Shown here: piece after piece, positions 1 through 8,616 of the stretch
Numbering within the stretch: position 1 is the stretch's first letter
Layout of the letters: every line of letters begins with the position of its first letter
From: Brachybacterium sp. FME24
GTDB taxonomy: Bacteria > Actinomycetota > Actinomycetes > Actinomycetales > Dermabacteraceae
Assembly (NCBI RefSeq): GCF_014897705.1
Contig: NZ_JABUXV010000009.1
Location: forward strand, 124,001-188,000
DNA: 64,000 nucleotides
Direction: 5' to 3'
Notes under the pieces: model-generated
Databases searched by the model: none
Seen by the model: the letters and a program-made list of their open reading frames with translations, nothing else
What the model was told of the DNA's origin: nothing
Translations under genes and position numbers: made by a program

Positions 1-1467
1 GTGCTGCCGCTGCGCACCGCCGGCCCCGTCGAGTCGGGCCTCGCCGAGCGGCCGGAGATCGCAGCCTTCCTGGACTGGACCGCGGAGCTCGGCATGCAGC
101 GGCTCGACGCCCTGGTCCCGACCCGGCGCTCCCTGGGCTCCGGCCGCGCCGAGATCTTCGAGGTCACCGCTCGCAATCACGCGGAGCAGGAGCAGGACGC
201 CGAGGTGGTGCTGGAGCTGGCCGAGGGGATCACGGCCGATCCGCCGGAACTGCTGTTCGAGGCCGTGCCCGCCGGCGGCACCGCCTCCGCCGAGGTGAGG
301 ATCGAGAACACCGATCCCACCCTGCCCACCGCCAATCGCGCGCCGGACGGCGGGATCTACCCGCTCACGGCCACCACCACGGCCGACGGCACCGCCGCGA
401 CGATCACCCAGGGCCTGCACCTGGTGCCGCGACTGGTCGCCGCACGCACCGAGGGAGTCGAGGTCGACGCCGAGCGCGGGGCGGGCGAGTACCCCGGCGA
501 TGCTCTCGACATCGGCACCCTCTGGGAAGGTGACGACGTGAGCCCCGAGGATGCCTCCGGCTCCACCTGGGTCACCTACGACGACGACAACCTGTACGTG
601 TTCGTGCAGGTCATCGACGATGTGCTCGGCGCCCTGCTGCCTCCGGAGGACAACAAGCAGCGCTTCCGCACCGACTCGATCGAGATCATGATCGACCCCC
701 GCGGCACCTCGGACCACACCGCGAGCACCTTCATCCTCGGCGTCCTGCCCGGCACGGCGGTCGACGGCGGCATCGGCGGTCCGGTGGCCGGGCGCGACCA
801 CGACAACCGGCAGGGCCCGATCGCGCAGACGGCTCCCAGCGTGCAGATCGACGCGAGCATCTCCGACCCGTACGCGGGATACGTCGTGGAGGCGAAGATC
901 CCCTTCGCCGAACTGCCCGACGGCCTCGACCCGGCGAGCATCGGCTTCAACGTCGTCGTCTACGACTCGGACACCCAGGACCGCACCGGGCAGTCCCGTA
1001 TCGGCTGGTCCACGTTCCCCGGGGTCCAGGCGGACCCGTACCGGTGGGGAGTCCTCGAACTGCCCGACGTGCCCGGCGGCGACTCGGCCCCGGTCACGCC
1101 GCAGATCCCGGACTCTGCCGCCCGCTCCGTGGAATCGCCGGCCTCGATCCTCCAGGCGGCCGGCGACGACACCGGCCTCGGCGGCGCCCCGCTCCTCGGT
1201 GCGCGGGCGCTGAGACTGGACAGGGTCTCGCGCACCGACGCCGGAGTGTCAGCGCGAGTGCGCATCGCCGAAGCGGGCACCCTGCGCGTCTACCTGTGGG
1301 ACGGCAGCACCCTTCTCGGGTCGCTGGATGCCCGGGAGGTCGGCAGCGGGCACGAATCGCTGGAGGTGCCCGTGACCGGCGAGGTCGGGCCGGATGCCTC
1401 CGTGCACCTGGCCGTCTCCCTCGAGAACGACGAGGGCACCGCCGCCGCGGCCGCCGTCGTGGAGTGA
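1..1467 (+). CDS. Secreted sugar-binding protein with CBM9-like domain, C-terminal part
   Basis: The frame is open from the first base, so the true start probably lies upstream and 488 residues are seen. Residues about 35-150 look like an NEW3-type Ig-like domain of the kind attached to carbohydrate-active enzymes. Residues about 150-350 resemble a CBM9/DOMON-like sugar-binding fold (WVTYDDDNLYVFVQV, SIEIMIDP, VEAKIPFAEL). The last 130 residues are an Ala/Gly-rich beta module with no recognised family. This arrangement is common at the C terminus of actinobacterial PIG-L deacetylases and glycosidases, but no catalytic domain is in view, so the enzyme type is unknown. Extracellular location is inferred from the domain types. 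Confidence 0.6.
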   Translation: MLPLRTAGPVESGLAERPEIAAFLDWTAELGMQRLDALVPTRRSLGSGRAEIFEVTARNHAEQEQDAEVVLELAEGITADPPELLFEAVPAGGTASAEVRIENTDPTLPTANRAPDGGIYPLTATTTADGTAATITQGLHLVPRLVAARTEGVEVDAERGAGEYPGDALDIGTLWEGDDVSPEDASGSTWVTYDDDNLYVFVQVIDDVLGALLPPEDNKQRFRTDSIEIMIDPRGTSDHTASTFILGVLPGTAVDGGIGGPVAGRDHDNRQGPIAQTAPSVQIDASISDPYAGYVVEAKIPFAELPDGLDPASIGFNVVVYDSDTQDRTGQSRIGWSTFPGVQADPYRWGVLELPDVPGGDSAPVTPQIPDSAARSVESPASILQAAGDDTGLGGAPLLGARALRLDRVSRTDAGVSARVRIAEAGTLRVYLWDGSTLLGSLDAREVGSGHESLEVPVTGEVGPDASVHLAVSLENDEGTAAAAAVVE

Positions 1468-2028
1468 GTGGGGCCGTGGAGTGACGGCCGCCGACTCCGG
1501 GTAGAGGACGCCGACCGGCATGGGGACAACTCCCCGGGGACTTCTCCCCGGGGAGTCTGACCGGGGAGTTCACCCCATCGCGCTCCCGCCGGGATGCTCC
1601 TAGATTTCAGGTACTGGGTGCGGGCCTCACAAGGGGACGCGAGGACAGGGCACGGGATCGACCTGCTGCGTCGGTCGACCAGGGCGGTGGGGGCCGTCTG
1701 GTCGGCGCGGAACGTGGCATCACCGGTCCCGTGTCGGTCCTCCGGCATCGGGGGAGGGCAGGCGATCGTCCGTGAGGGGCGGGCAACGATCGTCGGGTCC
1801 GTGGCCAGTGGGAGCGGGATCCGGGCCGAGCGCCCGGACTCCCGTTCCCGAAGCCTGCTGCAGCCTGCGACGCGCGGGACGCCGGCACGGCTGCACGACG
1901 TGCGTCAGGTCCGGTCGGAGCGAGATGCCGTGCTCCCTGCGATGACGTCCGGTGCTCCGACTTTGGTCAGACGGCCCGGTCCATTCGATCGATGTGCGGC
2001 ATGGGGCGGCCTTCCTAGCGTCGACCCC
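1468..2028. other. Intergenic stretch with one strong palindrome
   Basis: There are 561 bases between the CBM9 gene and the DUF418 gene. A perfect hairpin lies at 1529-1556. The DUF418 frame stays open upstream to 1594, but its conceptual translation there is Arg/Ser-rich and unlike the family, so I treat it as non-coding. A TAGCGT at 2016-2021, seven bases before the ATG, could be a -10 box for a leaderless or near-leaderless transcript. Nothing else is recognised. Confidence 0.5.
1529..1571. terminator. Perfect 12-bp hairpin with an extra half copy
   Basis: ACTCCCCGGGGA (1529-1540), loop CTTC, TCCCCGGGGAGT (1545-1556). Each arm contains the self-complementary core TCCCCGGGGA, and a third half copy CCGGGGAGTT follows at 1561-1570. 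There is no T tract, as is usual in high-GC actinobacteria. It probably ends the upstream transcript. The extra half copy leaves open a protein-binding site. Confidence 0.55.
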
Positions 2029-3210
2029 ATGCCCGGAGATCCTCAGCTCGTCCGCAAGTCCGCCTCGCCGACGCCGGATGCGGAACGCCTGTTGGCTCCG
2101 GATCTGGCGCGAGGAGTGATGCTGCTGCTCATCGCGCTCGCCCACTCTCGGATGCTGCACGCGGGGGGCAGCGACCTCACCGCTCCCGCCGGTGGTGGAC
2201 CGATCGACGTCGCCATCCAGTGGGTGCTGACGTCGACGGTCGACGCTCGGTCGGCGCCGCTGTTCGGCCTTCTCTTCGGGTACGGCCTCGTGCAGTTGAC
2301 TCGGCGCCACTCGGGCCCCGACGGGGACTCGGCGCGGGCACGGCGGTTGATCCGCCGGCGCGGGGCCTGGTTGGTCGTGTTCGGTGCCGTGCACGTCGTC
2401 CTGCTCTACAGCGGCGACATCATCGGTTCCTACGGCCTGTTCGCCGTGGTTCTCGCCGGTGCCGTGTCCTGGTCCGGTCGTCGTCTCTGGGTAGTGGGCG
2501 TGGCTGCCCTGGCGATCAGCGCAGCCGCCTACAGCGTGCTCCAGATGATGGCAGGGGCCGGCGACGCATCGGCGGCGGTCGGATCGAACCTCCTCGAGAG
2601 CGCGCTGCTGCGGGCCACGGCGCTCCCGGTGCTGCCGATCGCCGCGCTGACCGTGGCGCCCGCGGCCCTGATCGGGATCTGGGCCGGCCGAATGCGACTG
2701 CTGGAACAGCCCGACCGCTACGGTCCGCTGCTGCGCCGTGCCGTGCTGATCGGGTTCCCGGTGTCGGTACTGGGGGCGCAGCCGGTTGCTCTGCAGGCCG
2801 CGGGAGTGTGGACGCCGGGAACGTCCGGTGTCGGGGTCATCGCCTTGGTGGTGTTCAGCGTGACCGGCATCGCGGGCGGGATCGCCTTCGCGGCGGCCAT
2901 CGCCCTCGTCGCAACCCGGATCGGCGACCGTCGTGGCCGGGTGACATCCGCGCTGGTGGCCTGCGGTCGACGGTCGATGACCTTCTACATCGCCCAATCG
3001 CCGGTGTGGCTGGTGGCCACCGAACCGTCGCTGCTCGATCTGGGCGGCCGCCTGAGCGTCCTCACGGCCGTCGGGGTCGCCATCGGCACATGGGTGGCCA
3101 CCGTCGTCATCGCCGACGCCCTGCAGCGCGCGGGGCGGCGTGGCCCGGCTGAAGCGCTCCTGCGACACCTGACCTATCGCAGCCGGTCGCGGCGTCCCGA
3201 ACCCGCGTAG
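2029..3210 (+). CDS. DUF418 family membrane protein
   Basis: 393 residues, the usual DUF418/YeiB length, with about eight to ten hydrophobic segments. The N terminus has the family pattern: a short polar leader, LLAPDLARGVMLLLIALAHS, then the conserved loop APLFGLLFGYGLVQLTRR. The C-terminal half carries CGRRSMTFYIAQSPVW, matching the DUF418 Pfam region. The ATG at 2029 was chosen because family similarity begins there and the upstream 145 codons do not resemble the family. The protein sits in the cytoplasmic membrane. DUF418 proteins have no firmly established function. It is transcribed alone and converges on the ABC-transporter operon. Confidence 0.8.
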   Translation: MPGDPQLVRKSASPTPDAERLLAPDLARGVMLLLIALAHSRMLHAGGSDLTAPAGGGPIDVAIQWVLTSTVDARSAPLFGLLFGYGLVQLTRRHSGPDGDSARARRLIRRRGAWLVVFGAVHVVLLYSGDIIGSYGLFAVVLAGAVSWSGRRLWVVGVAALAISAAAYSVLQMMAGAGDASAAVGSNLLESALLRATALPVLPIAALTVAPAALIGIWAGRMRLLEQPDRYGPLLRRAVLIGFPVSVLGAQPVALQAAGVWTPGTSGVGVIALVVFSVTGIAGGIAFAAAIALVATRIGDRRGRVTSALVACGRRSMTFYIAQSPVWLVATEPSLLDLGGRLSVLTAVGVAIGTWVATVVIADALQRAGRRGPAEALLRHLTYRSRSRRPEPA

Positions 3211-3293
3211 CCGGCGCAGGTGGACGTCGGGTCGATGGTCAGCCTCGCTGGGGCGTGCGCACGATGACGACGGGTCGAGCGGACCCGAGCATG

Positions 3294-4352
3294 TCACCGC
3301 ATCGGGCGTTCTGCACCTGCACGACCTCCTGGGGATGCGAGATTCAGCTCCTCGGCGAAGTGGCACGCCGCTTGGGTGCCGTCATCCAGCGTCCGAAGTT
3401 CGGGCTCTTCGCGACGACAGATCTCCTCGGCGAACGGGCAGCGCGGATTGAAGCTGCATCCCGCTGGTGGATCGGACGGGTCCGCCACTTCGCCCCGAAG
3501 CGGCTCCTGGGTCAGCAGATTGCGCCGCGTCGGATCCGGCTCGGGGACGGAGTCCAGCAGGGCTCGGGTATAGGGGTGGCGAGGGCGGGAATACACGGTG
3601 CCCGTCTGTCCGATCTCCACGATCTTTCCGACGTACATCACCGCGACGCGATCACACATGTACCTCACGACGGCCAGGTCGTGAGAGATGAACAGGTAGG
3701 TCAGTCCGTGGTCCGCCTGCAGGTCCACGAGCAGTTCCAGGATCTGCGCTCGCACCGAGACATCCAGTGCGGACACGGCTTCGTCCGCGATCACCAGCCG
3801 CGGGTCCAGGCTCAGGGCGCGGGCGATCACGATGCGCTGACGCTCGCCTCCGGAGAATGCGTGGGGGTAGCGGTCCAGATAGTCAGCTCGCAGGCCGACG
3901 ATCTGCAACAGGTCCACCACCTTCTCGTCGACCTTCCTGCGGTGCGCAGTGCGATTGTTGCGAAGCGGTTCAGCAATGATGTCCCGCACCGTCATCCGTG
4001 GATTCAGGGAGGAGAACGGGTCCTGGAAGATCATCCGAAGCTCGCGCCGGTAGGGACGAAGCGCCTTGCCCGGCAACGTCGCCAGGTCGACCTGGTCCCC
4101 GTCGGACCGGCGATAGTTCACCTGGCCGCCGGTCGGGGCGTAGGTGCGGATCAGGCTGCGTCCGACGGATGTCTTGCCGCAGCCGCTCTCGCCGACCAGG
4201 CCAAGGGTCTCGCCCTCGCTCATGTCGAAGCTGACGCCGTCGACGGCGCGGACCGTGGTGCTGTGGCGGCGGAACATGCCGGAGCGGCGCGTGAAATGCA
4301 TCCTCAGGTCGCGGACTTCCAGCAGATTCTTCTGGTCCTCGAGTTCACTCAT
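3294..4352 (-). CDS. Peptide/oligosaccharide-type ABC transporter ATPase (OppF/DppF-like)
   Basis: 352 residues. Walker [10 protein letters not shown], signature [15 protein letters not shown], Walker [13 protein letters not shown], and the Cys-rich C-terminal oligopeptide-type extension ([16 protein letters not shown], which in homologues binds a [4Fe-4S] cluster). It is the second of two ATPases energising the importer encoded upstream. The start overlaps the end of the preceding ATPase gene by 8 bases, so the two are translationally coupled. It is last in a six-gene minus-strand operon that includes a sialidase. The cargo is therefore inferred to be sialic acid or sialyl-oligosaccharide rather than peptide. 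Confidence 0.9.
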   Translation of the reverse strand: MSELEDQKNLLEVRDLRMHFTRRSGMFRRHSTTVRAVDGVSFDMSEGETLGLVGESGCGKTSVGRSLIRTYAPTGGQVNYRRSDGDQVDLATLPGKALRPYRRELRMIFQDPFSSLNPRMTVRDIIAEPLRNNRTAHRRKVDEKVVDLLQIVGLRADYLDRYPHAFSGGERQRIVIARALSLDPRLVIADEAVSALDVSVRAQILELLVDLQADHGLTYLFISHDLAVVRYMCDRVAVMYVGKIVEIGQTGTVYSRPRHPYTRALLDSVPEPDPTRRNLLTQEPLRGEVADPSDPPAGCSFNPRCPFAEEICRREEPELRTLDDGTQAACHFAEELNLASPGGRAGAERPMR

Positions 4353-5370
4353 GTGACTCCTCCTGATCCTCCGCCAGCACGCAGCGAACGTCCCGGCGGG
4401 GAGCGATCGTCACCGTACGAGGCTCGCGCACGTCGCATTCGCCGGGGCGGACGTGGTCGCATCGTGGGTGGAACGGGCATCCGGGGGGGCGTGCTTGGGG
4501 GCCCGGCACCGTGCCTCGGATGGTCACCAGGCGATCGCTGCGGTCCTGCCCGATTCTGGGCACGGCAGCCAGCAGCGCCTGGGTGTACGGGTGCTGCGGG
4601 TCGTGAAAGATCTGCTCGACCGGTCCGCTCTCCACCACGGTTCCCAGATACATCACCACGACTTCGTCGGCGATCTGCGCGACCACACCCATGTCGTGGG
4701 TGACGAAGAGGACCGACATATCGAGCTCAGCCTGCAGGCTGGCGAGCAGTCGCAGGATCTGCGCCTGTGTCGTGACGTCCAGGGCGGTGGTGGGTTCGTC
4801 GGCGATGAGCAGTTTCGGCCGGCATACCAGAGCCATCGCGATCATTGCGCGTTGACGCATGCCGCCGGAGAGCTGGAAGGTGTAGGCATCGAACCTCTCC
4901 GCCGGCTTCGGCATGCCCACCTGGTCGAGAGCTTCGATGACGCGTTCCTTGGCCGCAGCCATATCCAGATCGGTATGGATGCGCACTGCCTCCATGATCT
5001 GGTTGCCGATCGTGTGCACGGGCGAGAGCGACGTCATCGGCTCCTGGAAGACCATGGAGATCTCGTTGCCGCGGATCCGGCGGATCTCTGATCCTTTCGG
5101 GTCCAGGGACGCGAGGTCCACGGGAGCGCTGCCGGTCTCCCCGTGCCAGAGCATCCGCCCGCCCGTGACCTTTCCAGGCTTGTCGACAACCTGGAGGATG
5201 GAACGACCTGTGACGCTCTTGCCGCATCCGCTCTCTCCAACAATGCATACAGTCTTGCGCCGCGGGAGCTCGAAGCTGACTCCATCGACCGCGCGGACCG
5301 TGCCATGGTCGGTCTCGAACTGAGTACGAAGGTCCTCTACCTTCAGCAGCGGGTCACTCGACTCTGGCAT
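4345..5370 (-). CDS. Peptide/oligosaccharide-type ABC transporter ATPase (OppD/DppD-like)
   Basis: 341 residues from the ATG at 5370 ([14 protein letters not shown]). The longer open frame upstream lies inside the sialidase gene. Walker [15 protein letters not shown]-loop [12 protein letters not shown], signature [15 protein letters not shown], Walker [16 protein letters not shown]-switch VTHDMG, and a C-terminal Cys motif [16 protein letters not shown]. It forms the ATPase heterodimer with the following gene product. Its start overlaps the sialidase stop by 17 bases. Confidence 0.9.
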   Translation of the reverse strand: MPESSDPLLKVEDLRTQFETDHGTVRAVDGVSFELPRRKTVCIVGESGCGKSVTGRSILQVVDKPGKVTGGRMLWHGETGSAPVDLASLDPKGSEIRRIRGNEISMVFQEPMTSLSPVHTIGNQIMEAVRIHTDLDMAAAKERVIEALDQVGMPKPAERFDAYTFQLSGGMRQRAMIAMALVCRPKLLIADEPTTALDVTTQAQILRLLASLQAELDMSVLFVTHDMGVVAQIADEVVVMYLGTVVESGPVEQIFHDPQHPYTQALLAAVPRIGQDRSDRLVTIRGTVPGPQARPPGCPFHPRCDHVRPGECDVREPRTVTIAPRRDVRCVLAEDQEESHE

Positions 5371-6436
5371 TGCGCGCCTCTCCACGTGAGTGCTCTCCGA
5401 CCAGATCATCGAGGGAGAGTGCCGCCAGCCGAAGGGAGTCGTAGAGCTTCTCCGTGCCGGTCTCGTACAGGCAGAGCACAGTGCCCTCCTCGGTGATCGC
5501 GAGGTCGCTGTAGGCGGCAGGATCGGCGGTGAGGCGCACCCCCGAAGACCAGGACTCACCACCGTCCTGACTGCAACGGACCGTCAGGCTCTCGCGTCGG
5601 TCGCTGGCTGGATTGGAGAACAGCAGCACCCCCGAGGCAGTGGACAGCACGCTGCCCTGGCATGCCGGCTCCACCAGGGTCGGATGCCACCGGAGAGCGC
5701 CGAAGGATTCGCCCTCATCGTCCGAGTAGGCGTACCCGCGGCATCCTGTGTCGGCATGGTTCCGGACGTTGAAGTACACCTGCCCGTCCCGGAGCTGTGC
5801 GAGAGTTGATTCATTGGTTCCGTCCGGGAGCACACCTCCCAGCGCCCATGTCGCGCCGCCATCGTCGCTGTAGATCACGTGGGAGCGGAAGGGGTCGCGC
5901 CAGCGGTCCAAGTGCACCCCGACGGCATGGTCGCACGGGATGATCAGCCGTCCGGAATCCAGCTGCACACCGTGACCGGGTCCGGTGGCGTACCACGTCC
6001 AATCCCGGGCCTTGGTGGCGGCCGTGACGTCTTCGGGTTCGCTCCAGGTGAGCCCCTCATCGGTGCTCCGAGTGACCCAGACGGTGCGCTCTGCACGGCC
6101 CGCACAGATGTCGGTCTCGTTCCGGTCAGCAGGGTTCCGCGAGAACAGCAGCACGACGGCCCCTGTGCGACGGTCGACGACGGGTGCCGGATTGCCGTTG
6201 GTGAAACCGGGTTCGGCGTTCACGACCTGATCCGGCTCCCACGTGCGCCCACCATCGAGACTCCGACGGAGCAGCAGGTCGATCTGCCCGGCATCACCAC
6301 CGCCGTCACGCCGTCCTTCGCAGAAGGCGAGCACGACGCCGGAGGTGGTGACTGCCAGAGCGGGAATGCGATAGGTGTGGAACTCACCTGTCCCTCGTTC
6401 CCACAAGTCGGTGGTGGATCGGATCTGATGGCTCAT
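5354..6436 (-). CDS. Exo-alpha-sialidase (GH33 type), cytoplasmic
   Basis: 360 residues, compact single-domain size. The signature YRIPAL (Arg23) supplies the first arginine of the carboxylate-binding triad. FCEGRRDGG and GQIDLLLRRS follow, then five Asp-box-like repeats (SLDGGRTW, STDEGLTW, SDDGGATW, SDDEGESF, SQDGGESW). Candidate later arginines are in RNHADTGCRG and RRESLTVR, and AYSDLA fits the catalytic Tyr region. No signal peptide or membrane segment is present, so it should act inside the cell, which implies import of sialylated saccharides before cleavage. It sits between permease and ATPase genes in one operon. Confidence 0.88.
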   Translation of the reverse strand: MSHQIRSTTDLWERGTGEFHTYRIPALAVTTSGVVLAFCEGRRDGGGDAGQIDLLLRRSLDGGRTWEPDQVVNAEPGFTNGNPAPVVDRRTGAVVLLFSRNPADRNETDICAGRAERTVWVTRSTDEGLTWSEPEDVTAATKARDWTWYATGPGHGVQLDSGRLIIPCDHAVGVHLDRWRDPFRSHVIYSDDGGATWALGGVLPDGTNESTLAQLRDGQVYFNVRNHADTGCRGYAYSDDEGESFGALRWHPTLVEPACQGSVLSTASGVLLFSNPASDRRESLTVRCSQDGGESWSSGVRLTADPAAYSDLAITEEGTVLCLYETGTEKLYDSLRLAALSLDDLVGEHSRGEARNARVE

Positions 6437-6460
6437 GAGTAGGTCCTCGCCTGTTGACGG

Positions 6461-7615
6461 TCAGTTGTACGGGTCGGCGGCATCACGCATGCCATCTCCG
6501 ACGAAGTTGAGAGCGAGCACGGCCACGATGACGGCCACGCCGGGGAACATCAGCCAGGGCGTGGTGACCAGGCTGCGGACGCTCTGGGCCTCCTGGAGCA
6601 GTACGCCCCAGCTGACGACGGGAGCCTGCAGCCCGACGCCGAGGAAGCTCAACGAGGTCTCGGCCAGGATCATCCCGGGAACGGCGAGGGTGAGCGCCGC
6701 AATGATGTGGCTGCTGAACGACGGCAGCATGTGCCGCCGCATGATGCGCAGCGTCCTGGCGTTGTCCAGCCGTGCGGATTCGACGAAGTCCTCCTCGCGC
6801 AAGGCCAGGAATCTCCCACGGACTACGCGTGCGAGGTCCGTCCACCCGATGATCGAGAGGATGAGTGTGATCGCGAAGTAGCTGGTGATCGGTCCCCACG
6901 TCGTGGGAATCGAAGCTGCGAGCACCATCCACAGCGGGAGGCTGGGGATGCTCATGATGAACTCGATGAAGCGTTGGATGAGTGTGTCCGTCGCACCGCC
7001 GTAGTAGCCGGACAGGCCCCCGAAGAGAATGCCGAGGATCATCGACGCGGCCACGCCGACGAGTCCGATCGACATGGACACTCGTGTGCCGTGGACGATG
7101 CGACTGAACAAGTCCCGGCCGAGGGAATCGGTGCCCAGCAGGAACACCGGCTCCTCCGGATCGACGGGTCCGATGAGGTGCCGGTCCCACGGGATCAACC
7201 CCGCCAGCTTGTATTCCTCGCCCTTCACGAACAGGCCCAGTTCACGCACTGACGATTCGTCGACGGACATGGTGCGTCGACGGGACTCCTCGTCCTCCTC
7301 CACGGCGTAGCCGTTCGCGAATAATCCGACTCGAAAGCCGTCGCTCGTATCCACCAGGGAGATGACCTGCGGCGGAGCGTTCTGATACCCCTCGAACCTG
7401 CTTGCCGTTCCATGAGGTGCCACGAACTCGGCCAGGAGCGCGACAGCGTAGATGAGGATGAGGATGATCGCACTGATCGTCGCCACGCGGTGCCGACGGA
7501 ATCGGCGCCAGACCAGGTGCCAATACCCGCGTGTTGCCGAGACCGGCTCGTTCGATGCGTGCTCGAGAGCTTCGTCGGCCCCCTGCAGCACCTCACCGGA
7601 TTGCATGGACGTCAT
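6461..7615 (-). CDS. ABC transporter permease (OppC/DppC-like) with long periplasmic insert
   Basis: 384 residues from the ATG at 7615, four bases after the stop of the partner permease. TM1 is at about residues 40-62. A roughly 80-residue extracytoplasmic insert with many charged residues follows (FEGYQNAPPQ to IPWDRHLIGP). The permease core begins at FLLGTDSLGRDLFSRIVHGTRVS, the typical DppC entry motif. The EAA loop reads ESARLDNARTLRIMRRHMLP. The insert is longer than in classical dipeptide permeases and recalls family members that import oligosaccharides. Confidence 0.88.
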   Translation of the reverse strand: MTSMQSGEVLQGADEALEHASNEPVSATRGYWHLVWRRFRRHRVATISAIILILIYAVALLAEFVAPHGTASRFEGYQNAPPQVISLVDTSDGFRVGLFANGYAVEEDEESRRRTMSVDESSVRELGLFVKGEEYKLAGLIPWDRHLIGPVDPEEPVFLLGTDSLGRDLFSRIVHGTRVSMSIGLVGVAASMILGILFGGLSGYYGGATDTLIQRFIEFIMSIPSLPLWMVLAASIPTTWGPITSYFAITLILSIIGWTDLARVVRGRFLALREEDFVESARLDNARTLRIMRRHMLPSFSSHIIAALTLAVPGMILAETSLSFLGVGLQAPVVSWGVLLQEAQSVRSLVTTPWLMFPGVAVIVAVLALNFVGDGMRDAADPYN

Positions 7616-7619
7616 GCGA

Positions 7620-8612
7620 TCACCGCTTTCCGTAGCGAATTCGAGGATCGAGCCGGGCCAGGAGGACGTCGGAGATGAGCGTCCCGACGACGGTGAGGAC
7701 GCTGAGCAGGAGGAGGAAGCTCCCGGCGAGGTACATGTCCTGGCTCTCCAACGCACGGAGCATCACGGGGCCGGTGGTCGGAAGGTTCAGAACGACCGAC
7801 ACGATGATCTCGCCGGAGATCAGGGAGGGCAGCAACCAGCCGATCGTGGACACGATGGGACTGGCCGCGAGACGGGCCGGGTACTTCATCAGCAGTGATC
7901 CCTCGGTCAGACCTTTGGCTCGAGCGGTCGTGACGTAGGGGCGGTGGAGCTCGTCGAGGAGATTCGCTCGAACGATGCGCATCATTCCTGCTGTTCCTGC
8001 TGTCCCGATGATGACGATGGGTATCCACAGATTGCTGAGCAGGTCCAGGATTTTCCCCAGGTTCCAGCTGGACTCCGCGAATTCGGGGGAGAAGAGCGCC
8101 CCGACCGACTGGCCGAAGTAGCTGTAGGAGATATACATCAGCACGAGGGCGATGAGGAAGTTCGGAACCGCCAGCCCCAGGAATCCGATGAAGGTGAAGG
8201 TGTAGTCGGCCGGGGAATAGCGCTTGACGGCCGAGTACATGCCGACCGGGATCGCGACGGCCCACACGAAGGCCATCGAGGTCACGGACAGCAGCACGGT
8301 GAAACCGAAACGTTCCTTCAGGACGTCGGCGACGGGGGCGCTGTAGACGAAGGAGTGGCCGAAGTCCCCGTGGATGATGATTCCGGTGATCCAGCGCCAG
8401 TACTGCACCCAGATCGGCTCGTCCAAGCCGTACCGATTGCGGAGAGCTTCGAGCTGTGCGCGATCGACGTATTGACCTTCTGCTTCGAGCTTGGCAACGA
8501 CGGTGTTCAGGTAATCACCGGGAGGAGCCTGGATGACCAGGAAGGTCAGAATCGAGATCGCCAGCAGGGTGGGGACCATGTACAGGAGTCTTCGGGCGAT
8601 GTAGTGAACCAT
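7620..8612 (-). CDS. ABC transporter permease (OppB/DppB-like)
   Basis: 330 residues. The start MVHYIARRLLYMVPTLLAISILTFLVI is a typical DppB first transmembrane segment. DFGHSFVYSAPVADVLKERF and the EAA-type loop YVTTARAKGLTEGSLLMKYPARLA follow. About six transmembrane helices. The ATG at 8612 is inside the last codons of the binding-protein gene (stop at 8617), giving tight coupling. It pairs with the OppC-like permease just downstream. Confidence 0.9.
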   Translation of the reverse strand: MVHYIARRLLYMVPTLLAISILTFLVIQAPPGDYLNTVVAKLEAEGQYVDRAQLEALRNRYGLDEPIWVQYWRWITGIIIHGDFGHSFVYSAPVADVLKERFGFTVLLSVTSMAFVWAVAIPVGMYSAVKRYSPADYTFTFIGFLGLAVPNFLIALVLMYISYSYFGQSVGALFSPEFAESSWNLGKILDLLSNLWIPIVIIGTAGTAGMMRIVRANLLDELHRPYVTTARAKGLTEGSLLMKYPARLAASPIVSTIGWLLPSLISGEIIVSVVLNLPTTGPVMLRALESQDMYLAGSFLLLLSVLTVVGTLISDVLLARLDPRIRYGKR

Positions 8613-8616
8613 GATG

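Noticed and set aside
1594-2028. 5' extension of the DUF418 frame by 145 codons
   Set aside because: The translation is Arg/Ser-rich, has no membrane segments and does not resemble the family, while family similarity begins right at the ATG at 2029.
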